A stretch of 12,575 bases of DNA from Candidatus Woesearchaeota archaeon (lineage in GTDB: Archaea > Nanobdellota > Nanobdellia > Woesearchaeales > WJKV01), in contig JAHWHI010000113.1 of NCBI GenBank assembly GCA_019323355.1, positions 1 to 12,575 on the forward strand, written 5' to 3'. Under the pieces are notes generated by a model that had not been told where the DNA came from, made no database searches, and saw only the letters and a list, made by a program, of their open reading frames with translations. Positions within the stretch are counted from its first letter, which is position 1; each line of letters starts with the position of its first letter. Of the stretch, positions 7,001 through 12,575 are shown one piece after another. Both the position numbers and the translations under genes were made by a program.

Positions 7001-7643
7001 GGATGATATTGAGATCCCTATCGAGAACCAGATCTCATTTGAAAAAGCAGTCTACGAAGCGTTTGACATAAAATATATTGATTTGTCGAGTTGTTCAGGG
7101 AGCACAGGGCTTTATGATTTTGAGCCTTGCACCATGCAATCAGATTCAGCAAGCAATCCGAGATTTTATTGGAACAACCTAACACAGTCTTTGATCTATA
7201 CTCCTAATGGGGGAGATATGTTAAGAAGCAGTTTTGTCTCGAATGTATATGATATCTTCATAACACCGATATTGAACATGCTTGGCATTGTGAAAAGAAA
7301 TATATTTGAGGTGGCGCCAACACCACTTCAGGACACGACATTATTCTCAAGGCTTTATGTCAGGAAGATCGGCAACAGAAAGATTTTCAGCATCATAGAG
7401 CCTAAAAAAGGATCCGGGTCTACAATATATGATTATTTCTCAGCGACGTATGAAAACTTTCCTGAAGATATCTGCGCCACAGTAGATATCTATGATATTG
7501 AACGCGCGCAGCAGGCAATAATGTGCCAGAAGAACGGAACACTGCAAAGTGTCTTTGCTGTTGTCGGATCAAACAATCCTGTTGCACTGCTTGCTCCTAA
7601 AGATTTTGTCCAATCCTTAACACAACAAAGAAGATTATCATAA
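4026..7643 (+). CDS. Large secreted cysteine-rich surface protein with repeated CCGD module
   Basis: A 1205-residue exported protein of unknown function. Residues 9-29 form a Sec-type signal peptide ending CVSA, with cleavage expected after Ala29. Residues about 31-180 resemble a carbohydrate-binding-module beta-sandwich: KFRIATPGTYNVWTRVV, then RWTKVYDSIQLTAGEHTVQLID, then GVALIYPT. The rest is cysteine-rich (about 40 Cys after the signal peptide). CCGD occurs at 238, 295 and 645, with a related GCCRQDEC at about 795. The spans 293-364 and 643-713 are an internal duplication, each running from CCGDD to a (V/I)LAxxxTGKxxxC segment. YDW(W/L)N appears at 279 and 839. A CDNGKWTSRTKFVAQKML stretch precedes a C-terminal region of about 250 residues with fewer cysteines. 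No membrane anchor follows the signal peptide. Many cysteines suggest disulfide stabilisation outside the cell. The stop shares one base with the next start. The start may instead be TTG 4038. Confidence 0.85.
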   Translation: MVIGLNKGVYVRILIFISLFLALCMCVSALNIALRYGDPRLNLSNQYWKEVDTLGDNYYGFIMSQNEQGVMSNAGKFRIATPGTYNVWTRVVPDAVGQCRSGGHTRRINLYQTHSIKMDTLAWIPAVPQTEPGDNALRWTKVYDSIQLTAGEHTVQLIDTGGKQEPCGVALIYPTYAHQLLLTTDLNLVPNWNYLQTSDSNKETCDAYYTCEDNQSCYSPSYFSPYTGATNVATTGNCCGDQPNERFTKIVSGGLTFYKCLVDEPDSAQNICEAVTGVYDWWNPDNNLGTIDDNCCGDDDYDQGVISKESAAGGIYLMCDRTATNAPVVRQSTNVYAGSVYQVRRSSTEDYDVLATDTGKFIPCESSTPILTRSYYKPAGTFANYPLCDPVFNSQDRCIRVGASEYLCNRKFHDRARIYECRNVLPSGGIYSATGSAQEGNANDENKGYVLGKAIPNPFPDDWSGFSRVSETPCTAEFCTTFTTAQQDTLSTSTFKRIKWTFSDFVFDIYFERPEKSGDLDIYLAGDQNAGTATRPPLQDQLSKYFTGSRKEGNGRWYHVIIPAGSITLTSDLADAFSLIPKSANIGKVKLSNPHLESVMSAAGYSNYYCGEDPTYFTGMWVVELDNNSKACDAQLTADWTGTMCCGDDFIPHQSNLAGGFRGEFFFDTQGMCFNSMKVPETGSIQRIEVSDSSGNKKYKILADSSTGKIYSCGANETGFTWISSLVTTTIPHNYMVEPAVLCTAFGTTSRSYFCNGTEWSDATYTISDPDNFPGTIKPLDRTVAAEDPTGTSYGCCRQDECFDGTTCVDSEHDDQPETPTGGGLLCMRGHWVNTTVIYDWLNDEFGFCAQSSQCILEPGATTLVTTDETLSICKDSGWYAESSKIPLLRKSLGYNNNKINAIYCDNGKWTSRTKFVAQKMLGVPSTDDYTLVCGLPSEVLVDEGLGFRAYNPVASSAMDFTNEFDSDVFNHLCVLQYQGKILLGATFNRFGDDIEIPIENQISFEKAVYEAFDIKYIDLSSCSGSTGLYDFEPCTMQSDSASNPRFYWNNLTQSLIYTPNGGDMLRSSFVSNVYDIFITPILNMLGIVKRNIFEVAPTPLQDTTLFSRLYVRKIGNRKIFSIIEPKKGSGSTIYDYFSATYENFPEDICATVDIYDIERAQQAIMCQKNGTLQSVFAVVGSNNPVALLAPKDFVQSLTQQRRLS

Positions 7644-9001
7644 TGAAAAAAGGCCAAGTCACTGTATTCATAATCTTAGGTATCATCATTCTTGTAGTTT
7701 TCTTGTTTGCGTTTTACCTCGTCGCCAGGATGCGCGGAGAACCAATGGAAGAACAGCAGCTGCTTGTTGCGAAAAGCAAACTTCAATCAGAGTCATTGCG
7801 TTATTATGTTGAATCCTGCATAAAGAAAGCGAGCAATGACGGCATAATGTTGATCTCTAACCAGGGAGGGTATATCTTTAATGAACAGCCCGGAAGCACA
7901 CTGTCCTGCTCGACCTATTCCTGTACACCACGACCTGCGATTGAAATTGAGGGGTGGCGGACCCCGTACCTTATAACACCAAATCCATTACTTGTTCCGC
8001 AAACGTACCAATACCTGAAATCTCCGTGCGCAGTGAACATGAGCAAGCCATACTGTCGTTATGTCTATGATCCTAATATCACATTTGAACCTTTTATCGG
8101 CGTCTCCAGCCTTCCAGTTTTGTCGCGGTTCGAAGGAAGTAGCAGTATCGAGGAACAACTAGAAAATTATATTGCCTACAAGACAAGCGATTGCATTGAT
8201 TTCGGTGGTGTGACAAACATTACAGGCATCCCATACATTATCCAGCCAGAAGAGCCAGAAGTAAATATCTCTATTACTTCTTTTGATGTTCGGGTGTTGG
8301 TGAAACTTCCGATGAAAATTGTCGGAGAGCAAGCTTATCCAGTTGTTGAAGTACAGGATTATGAAATTATACTTCCAGTACGTTACGGACATTTCTATTC
8401 CTTTGTCCGGGATCTGGTCAACAAGGAAGTTGCAGATCCAGGTTTTGATATTGCAGATTATGATACTCTTGGTACATATTGGCAAGGTTTCTCAGTGTAT
8501 GTTGCTGAAGATAAAGTTCCTGGAGACGATCTGATAATTGTTCATGATTCCCAGTCGCACATCGGCCAGAAAATGCTGGAATTCAGGTTTTTGCGGGCAA
8601 ACCTTCCTCCTGTTCTGAATTATACCCGCGGAGCGAGCTATTCCAATACTTCTGAATTCATAGAATATTTGACAAGTGATATTCAAAGACTAGATGTTCA
8701 ACCTTTTGCAGTAGATCCTAACGAAGATATACTTTCATACTCCTACGGGCAGTGGGGCCAGCACTTTTTTGAGAAATTTATCAGCACTGGACAGAGCCAG
8801 CAGCTTGCGATTGCTGACAGTGACAAATGGATGAAGCCTGGGTATGATGCATTTATCGGTTCGGCTTATCTTATGCTGAATAAATCACGCGATCTTGGAA
8901 AACATAAGTTCACAATCAAGGCAGAAGATCCAACTGCAATGTATGATCTACAGAACGTGAATATTTCTATTTGGGATGCTGCAACTTTTACTGGGAGTTA
9001 A
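7643..9001 (+). CDS. Membrane-anchored surface protein with pilin-like N-terminus and cadherin/PKD-like C-terminal domain
   Basis: A 452-residue protein starting MKKGQVTVFIILG, followed by a single long hydrophobic helix (residues 5-28). KKG followed by Gln and then a hydrophobic stretch resembles the class III signal cleaved by archaeal prepilin peptidases, but the usual acidic residue 5 positions after the cut is Phe here, so it may simply be an N-terminal anchor. After the helix come an amphipathic stretch and YVESCIKKASNDGIMLISNQGGYIF (about residues 52-76). A central extracellular region carries several Cys and possible Asn-glycosylation sites. The C-terminal domain (about 321-448) opens with LPPVLN, contains VQPFAVDPNEDILSYSY and ends GKHKFTIKAEDP..NVNISIWD, the pattern of PKD/cadherin-like Ig folds. 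Overlap with the preceding gene by one base (TAATG) argues that the two are made together, perhaps as partners on the surface. Molecular function is not recognised. Confidence 0.82.
   Translation: MKKGQVTVFIILGIIILVVFLFAFYLVARMRGEPMEEQQLLVAKSKLQSESLRYYVESCIKKASNDGIMLISNQGGYIFNEQPGSTLSCSTYSCTPRPAIEIEGWRTPYLITPNPLLVPQTYQYLKSPCAVNMSKPYCRYVYDPNITFEPFIGVSSLPVLSRFEGSSSIEEQLENYIAYKTSDCIDFGGVTNITGIPYIIQPEEPEVNISITSFDVRVLVKLPMKIVGEQAYPVVEVQDYEIILPVRYGHFYSFVRDLVNKEVADPGFDIADYDTLGTYWQGFSVYVAEDKVPGDDLIIVHDSQSHIGQKMLEFRFLRANLPPVLNYTRGASYSNTSEFIEYLTSDIQRLDVQPFAVDPNEDILSYSYGQWGQHFFEKFISTGQSQQLAIADSDKWMKPGYDAFIGSAYLMLNKSRDLGKHKFTIKAEDPTAMYDLQNVNISIWDAATFTGS
8993..8997 (+). promoter_or_regulatory. Shine-Dalgarno deciding the MFS start
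   Basis: GGGAG lies 6 nt before the ATG at 9004 and overlaps the end of the preceding gene. It favours ATG 9004 over the in-frame ATG at 8971, which would add 11 non-hydrophobic residues (MGCCNFYWELK) within the upstream coding sequence. Confidence 0.6.
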
Positions 9002-9003
9002 AG

Positions 9004-10239
9004 ATGTTCAAGAAAGACGAATTAAAATTGTTATGGCCCTTCTATTTACATATCCTATTGGTTCATATCTTTGGAATTGGCGCTATGATCTGGACAGTAT
9101 ATTTTGCGAACAAAGGTTTTTCTTTTTCTCAAGTTGGTGTTGCAATGGCAATAATGGCAATTGGCAGCATTGCATTTGAAGTGCCTACTGGAGCGATAGC
9201 AGACATTTTTGGCAGAAAAACCAGTGTTGTTTTGGCATATTTTTTGTATGCAATTGTCGCATTATGGGCCCCGTTTGTTAAATCTTATTATGCCCTAATA
9301 TCCTTGTTCATATTATGGAGCGTTGCAATATGTTTACAATCTGGCGCAGATGAAGCTTGGGTCATAGATTTTCTGAAAAAAGAAAAGAAACAGGCCTTGA
9401 TACAAACTTATTATACGAAATGGATAAGTATTGGACAGATTGGAATATTAATTGGGGGATTATTGTTAACTAGCATACTGATTCTGTATCGGGCAGAAGA
9501 GAAATATGTATTCTTTGGCAGAAATTTTATTGGGTCCGACGCTGTTTGGTTTATCCAAGCTATAGGAATGTTTATTGCGACATTAATACTTATATTTTTT
9601 GCAAAAGAATATTTCGATAAAAAGAAAATCAGATTACACCAAGGTTTGTGGCAAACATTTGTTTATTCGAAAAAAGCAATGCAATACGCGTGGCATCATC
9701 ATTTATTGTTCTGGATTTTTCTTACAATCTTTATCTTTGGGATCTTTCAAGGTATGTTCGGATTTATTTATCAACCGTTGTTGATTGATTTTGGTTTTGG
9801 TCTAGCTGATTTTGGCTGGCTTAGAAGTGCTGCTGGAATTGTCGGCATATTCATACCTTTCTTATCTATGTTTTTTGTCAAAAAAATAAAAAGTACAAGA
9901 AATCTTCTTGCATTTACGTTTTTGATTGATTTCGTCATAGTGGCGTGCGCAACCTTATTTTTCGGAAGACTGCTTGGATTTGTTTACTATCTGATTGTCA
10001 TGAACGCAGGATTGTTCCTCTTCCCGATCTGGGGACCGTTTGTCCAAAGGTATACTCCATCAAAAATTCGAGCAACTCTAGGTTCTGTACGCGGAATGCT
10101 ATCTTCTCTAGGTACAGCCCTGGGTTTATTCGCAGTCGGTCCCTTGGTTGACCATTTTGGAGCAAAACTTTCACTGAGCATGGCCGCTGTCTTGATTATT
10201 CCAATTTTTATCATCTATTTCTTCATCAGAAAAAGGTAA
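9004..10239 (+). CDS. Major facilitator superfamily transporter
   Basis: A 411-residue integral membrane protein with about 12 hydrophobic helices. EVPTGAIADIFGRKTS (from residue 59) contains the MFS motif A, GxxxDxxGRK, in the loop after helix 2; a second-half counterpart follows helix 8 in weaker form (FVKKIKSTRN). A charged central loop (AKEYFDKKKIRLHQG, about residues 200-214) separates the two six-helix halves. The C-terminal PSKIRATLGSVRGMLSSLGTALG segment is typical of MFS drug- or metabolite-efflux families. Substrate cannot be named. The gene starts 2 nt after the preceding stop, so it is probably in the same transcript as the two surface proteins. The start is chosen from the GGGAG site and the nearness of helix 1. 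Confidence 0.9.
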   Translation: MFKKDELKLLWPFYLHILLVHIFGIGAMIWTVYFANKGFSFSQVGVAMAIMAIGSIAFEVPTGAIADIFGRKTSVVLAYFLYAIVALWAPFVKSYYALISLFILWSVAICLQSGADEAWVIDFLKKEKKQALIQTYYTKWISIGQIGILIGGLLLTSILILYRAEEKYVFFGRNFIGSDAVWFIQAIGMFIATLILIFFAKEYFDKKKIRLHQGLWQTFVYSKKAMQYAWHHHLLFWIFLTIFIFGIFQGMFGFIYQPLLIDFGFGLADFGWLRSAAGIVGIFIPFLSMFFVKKIKSTRNLLAFTFLIDFVIVACATLFFGRLLGFVYYLIVMNAGLFLFPIWGPFVQRYTPSKIRATLGSVRGMLSSLGTALGLFAVGPLVDHFGAKLSLSMAAVLIIPIFIIYFFIRKR

Positions 10240-10254
10240 ATAAAAACCCAAACA

Positions 10255-10262
10255 TTTATAAA
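10255..10262 (+). promoter_or_regulatory. TATA box of the repeat-domain surface gene
   Basis: TTTATAAA, identical to the element before the RNase P gene, lies about 54 bp before the ATG at 10312. It predicts a transcription start near 10283 and a leader of roughly 28 nt. Unlike the RNase P gene, this mRNA should therefore carry a leader with a ribosome site. Confidence 0.7.
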
Positions 10263-10300
10263 GCAAAACTGGCTTTGAAGAGGATAACGGGATTGAAAGA

Positions 10301-10305
10301 GAGGT
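10301..10305 (+). promoter_or_regulatory. Shine-Dalgarno for the gene at 10312
   Basis: GAGGT lies 6 nt before the ATG at 10312, inside the predicted leader. It supports that start, and the signal peptide begins there. Confidence 0.6.
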
Positions 10306-10311
10306 TGGTGG

Positions 10312-12575
10312 ATGAAATACAAGATAATCCTATCATTAGTCTTTATTTTAGCTATTTTATCCTGTTTATCTGCTTATGTTTCTGCTTCGTGCTGTGTAAA
10401 TGAACAGACAACTTTTGCGTCTGTGACGAATGATCTTACCTGTACTGATAATCTTCCAATGTCTGCCTGTCCAGCAGGATATAATCTTACTGTTGCTTCT
10501 TGTAGTGCAGTACCAGAGTGCGGATGTTGTGTATGTACGCCCTCTGCCGGAGGAAGACAAGTTTTCACTTCTGGAGATCTTCGTGTCTCTGATAATTTCT
10601 GCGCAGCATTCTGCCAGCAGGCAGCTGGAGATTCAACGCATCAGTTAATATCCGGGCTTACAGCTGCGCAATGCTCTGGCCAGGTGAGTGCACAGAGTGT
10701 ATCTGGCCGTGTTACGGATCAATCTGGAAATCCTGTGATAGGAGCAACTGTCATTACAAACGCTGGTTCGACAACAACAGATACTGGCGGTTTTTACACG
10801 ATCAATGTCCTTTCTCAAGTCACGTCCTTGAATGTGACAAAGTCTGGTATTTCAACATCAATCCAAGTAGATACCCGTATCAGAACAACTGGTTGGAATG
10901 TAACCCTTACCTTGGCTGCGCAAGTCGCAGACCTTTATGGTAAGGTTACTCCAATCATCAACAATGTTCCCAGCACAACACCGATACAGAATGTAAAGAT
11001 CAGTATTACAGACGGGACAAATACATTCGACACTGTTACAGATGCAATCGGAGAGTACCGTTTTATTGGAGTTCCATTATCGCAATATCAACTGACAGCG
11101 AACAAGTGTGCATATTATAAAAAACAGGAAAATGTACAGGTCACTGCGCCAACAACAAGAAAAGATATCCTTCTACAGCCTGCGCCCGCAGAGATGGTGT
11201 CTGGAACAGTACGAGATATCCAGAACAGGATGATCGAAGGAGTAGATTTTATTGTGATCCCGGCAGCAGGAACTGTAACTAAGAGTGATGCTAACGGCCG
11301 TTTTCAGATAACCAATCTTAATTCAAATTGCCAGTATTCTATCAAGGCAACTAAAACTCCACAGTACAGCGAGCAGACAAAAGTTGTCAATATCTACGCA
11401 GATGATACTGTAACTACCAACTCTGTTAACTTTGTCCTGACGCCAGGCGCTGCTTTTGATTTCTGCGCAGACATTTCCGACTGCAGAGGAGAGGATATGG
11501 TGCTCGGAACATCTGACGACTGCGGCTGCCCAGTCAATAAAGTATGCAATGGCCTGACAGGAAGATGTGATGAACGGCCGATCGCTGACTGTTGTGATTT
11601 TGCATTCCAGTGCCAGCCTGCAACAGCAAAGCTTGCGCCAACACCACAGTGTTCAGGAAAAATAACTTGTGCAAATACATGCGCAGAGATCATCGCATGC
11701 CCAGCAGACAAGAAGCTGAGCAATGCGAATGTAGACGGCGTGTGCGAGTGCAGCGGAGAACTAGTTTCTGTCACACCAAGCATCGCTGACCTTTATGATA
11801 TTCCTCTTGCATCTGGAAAATATTGCTGTCCTTTTGCTTCTGATCCTGTTTCTAATATTACATGCAAGGCATTGAACAATGCAATCGTCTTTGGTGAAGT
11901 TACGAGCAAGCTCACAAAACAGGCGCTTGATGCAGAGATCTATATTGACGGGACACCAGTTCCTGTGACCTACAGTAATGCCGAGACTGGCGAGTTTGAG
12001 ATTTATCTTAATCCTGACACTGCCCACACTATCCAGTTCAAGCGTGAACCATTATACCTTCCAGTCACGCGAACTGTCCAGGCATACAACCTGCAGAAAG
12101 GTGTACGATACCGCCTTGATGTAGAGATGCGCACAGTTGAAATATTATGCAATTATCCAACAACGCCGCCAGTCCCAGATTTCGAAGCAGAACATATCAA
12201 GTGCAAGCCCGAAGTCCGACTGAGATGGAACAAGGATTATTGCAGGAATGACCTTGGTGTACAGTCATTTATTATATTGAACAATAATGATGAGAGCCTC
12301 TACAGCGTAGATAAAGACCAGGACGAGTTCGTTATCAAAAATCTGGAATGGGGAGAGGTCTACCAATTTTCGATATTTGCAGTCTATGCTGACAGCAACA
12401 GGCCGAGGCTGAGTGATGCTGTTACAGTCTCTTTTACACCTGGCGACGAAGAATGTGCCGGGAGGTGTGATGATGATGAATTCTGCTTATCCAATACAGA
12501 AAGAAGATTATGTGATGATGAGAATAAGTTGTCTTCTGCAGTCTCTCCAGGATCGTTTGCAGACTGCGCAGAACA
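10312..12575 (+). CDS. Secreted multidomain protein: carboxypeptidase-regulatory-like repeats, Cys-rich segments and Fn3 domain; 3' partial
   Basis: The frame is open from ATG 10312 to the end of the window (754 full codons, no stop), so the C-terminus is missing. Residues 1-26 are a signal peptide (hydrophobic core, ending YVSA before SCCVN). A cysteine-rich head follows to about 125, with ECGCCVC. Four beta-sandwich repeats of the carboxypeptidase D regulatory-like type start near residues 130 (VSGRVTDQSGNPVIGATV), 209 (YGKVT, with TDAIGEYRFIGVPLSQY), 296 (VSGTVRDIQ, with SDANGRFQITNL) and 526 (VFGEVTSKLTKQALDAEIYI). A cysteine-rich insert lies at about 383-490 (DDCGCPVNKVCNGLTGRC). A fibronectin type III domain spans about 620-708, followed by another Cys-rich stretch (ECAGRCDDDEFC). 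About 40 Cys are visible after the signal peptide. It has its own promoter. The architecture points to a cell-surface or extracellular structural/adhesive protein; no enzyme domain is visible so far. Confidence 0.88.
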   Translation, partial: MKYKIILSLVFILAILSCLSAYVSASCCVNEQTTFASVTNDLTCTDNLPMSACPAGYNLTVASCSAVPECGCCVCTPSAGGRQVFTSGDLRVSDNFCAAFCQQAAGDSTHQLISGLTAAQCSGQVSAQSVSGRVTDQSGNPVIGATVITNAGSTTTDTGGFYTINVLSQVTSLNVTKSGISTSIQVDTRIRTTGWNVTLTLAAQVADLYGKVTPIINNVPSTTPIQNVKISITDGTNTFDTVTDAIGEYRFIGVPLSQYQLTANKCAYYKKQENVQVTAPTTRKDILLQPAPAEMVSGTVRDIQNRMIEGVDFIVIPAAGTVTKSDANGRFQITNLNSNCQYSIKATKTPQYSEQTKVVNIYADDTVTTNSVNFVLTPGAAFDFCADISDCRGEDMVLGTSDDCGCPVNKVCNGLTGRCDERPIADCCDFAFQCQPATAKLAPTPQCSGKITCANTCAEIIACPADKKLSNANVDGVCECSGELVSVTPSIADLYDIPLASGKYCCPFASDPVSNITCKALNNAIVFGEVTSKLTKQALDAEIYIDGTPVPVTYSNAETGEFEIYLNPDTAHTIQFKREPLYLPVTRTVQAYNLQKGVRYRLDVEMRTVEILCNYPTTPPVPDFEAEHIKCKPEVRLRWNKDYCRNDLGVQSFIILNNNDESLYSVDKDQDEFVIKNLEWGEVYQFSIFAVYADSNRPRLSDAVTVSFTPGDEECAGRCDDDEFCLSNTERRLCDDENKLSSAVSPGSFADCAE

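Noticed and set aside
9004..10239. Lower GC in the MFS gene as a sign of recent transfer
   Set aside because: Hand counts of a few lines gave roughly 30-40% GC against about 40-50% in the neighbouring surface genes, but membrane proteins rich in Phe, Ile and Leu are expected to be AT-rich, so this is not evidence of transfer.
10430..10943. Two short + strand reading frames (10430-10648, 10671-10943)
   Set aside because: They are out-of-frame shadows of the signal-peptide-bearing frame that begins at 10312 and stays open to the window end.
11394..11783. Minus-strand 129-codon reading frame
   Set aside because: It lies opposite the continuous + strand frame from 10312, whose domain repeats cover this stretch.

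Overview
The window looks like part of the genome of an archaeon, most probably a DPANN lineage such as Woesearchaeota or Pacearchaeota. The signs are archaeal TATA-box promoters about 25-30 bp before gene starts, an archaeal/eukaryotic-type RNase P p30 subunit, a TtuA/Ncs6-type tRNA thiolase beside a tiny ubiquitin-like sulfur carrier, and long cysteine-rich secreted proteins next to a protein beginning KKGQVTVFIILG. The phylum is inferred from the style of the gene set, not from a marker tree. All recognised genes lie on the + strand and coding density is very high; no tRNA, rRNA, CRISPR array or insertion sequence was seen.

Region 1 (1-3331) is a tightly packed five-gene sulfur-transfer operon: cysteine desulfurase (5' end outside the window), IscU-type Fe-S scaffold, a ThiI-like THUMP protein with a ruined PP-loop, a 65-residue ThiS/MoaD/TtuB-like protein ending in Gly-Gly, and a TtuA/Ncs6-type tRNA 2-thiolation enzyme with an intact PP-loop and all expected cysteines. 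Genes are separated by 1 nt or overlap by 1-4 nt. A coherent reading is that cysteine sulfur moves from the desulfurase to the carrier thiocarboxylate and then to tRNA uridine, with IscU supplying the [4Fe-4S] cluster of the thiolase. The ThiI-like protein would then be a non-catalytic tRNA-binding partner (inference). This is the most interesting part of the window.

Region 2 (3325-3976) is the RNase P p30 gene with its own promoter. The TATA box overlaps the stop codon of the thiolase gene, and the spacing predicts a leaderless mRNA.

Region 3 (3992-10239) is a probable operon of three envelope genes: a 1205-residue secreted cysteine-rich protein with a carbohydrate-binding-like N-terminal domain and an internally duplicated CCGD module; a 452-residue protein with a class-III-signal-like N-terminus and a cadherin/PKD-like C-terminal domain; and an MFS transporter.

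Region 4 (10255-12575) is a fourth envelope gene with its own promoter, still open at the right edge. It encodes a secreted protein with four carboxypeptidase-regulatory-like beta-sandwich domains, cysteine-rich segments and a fibronectin type III domain. Regions 3 and 4 together look like a cell-surface locus built from disulfide-rich proteins.
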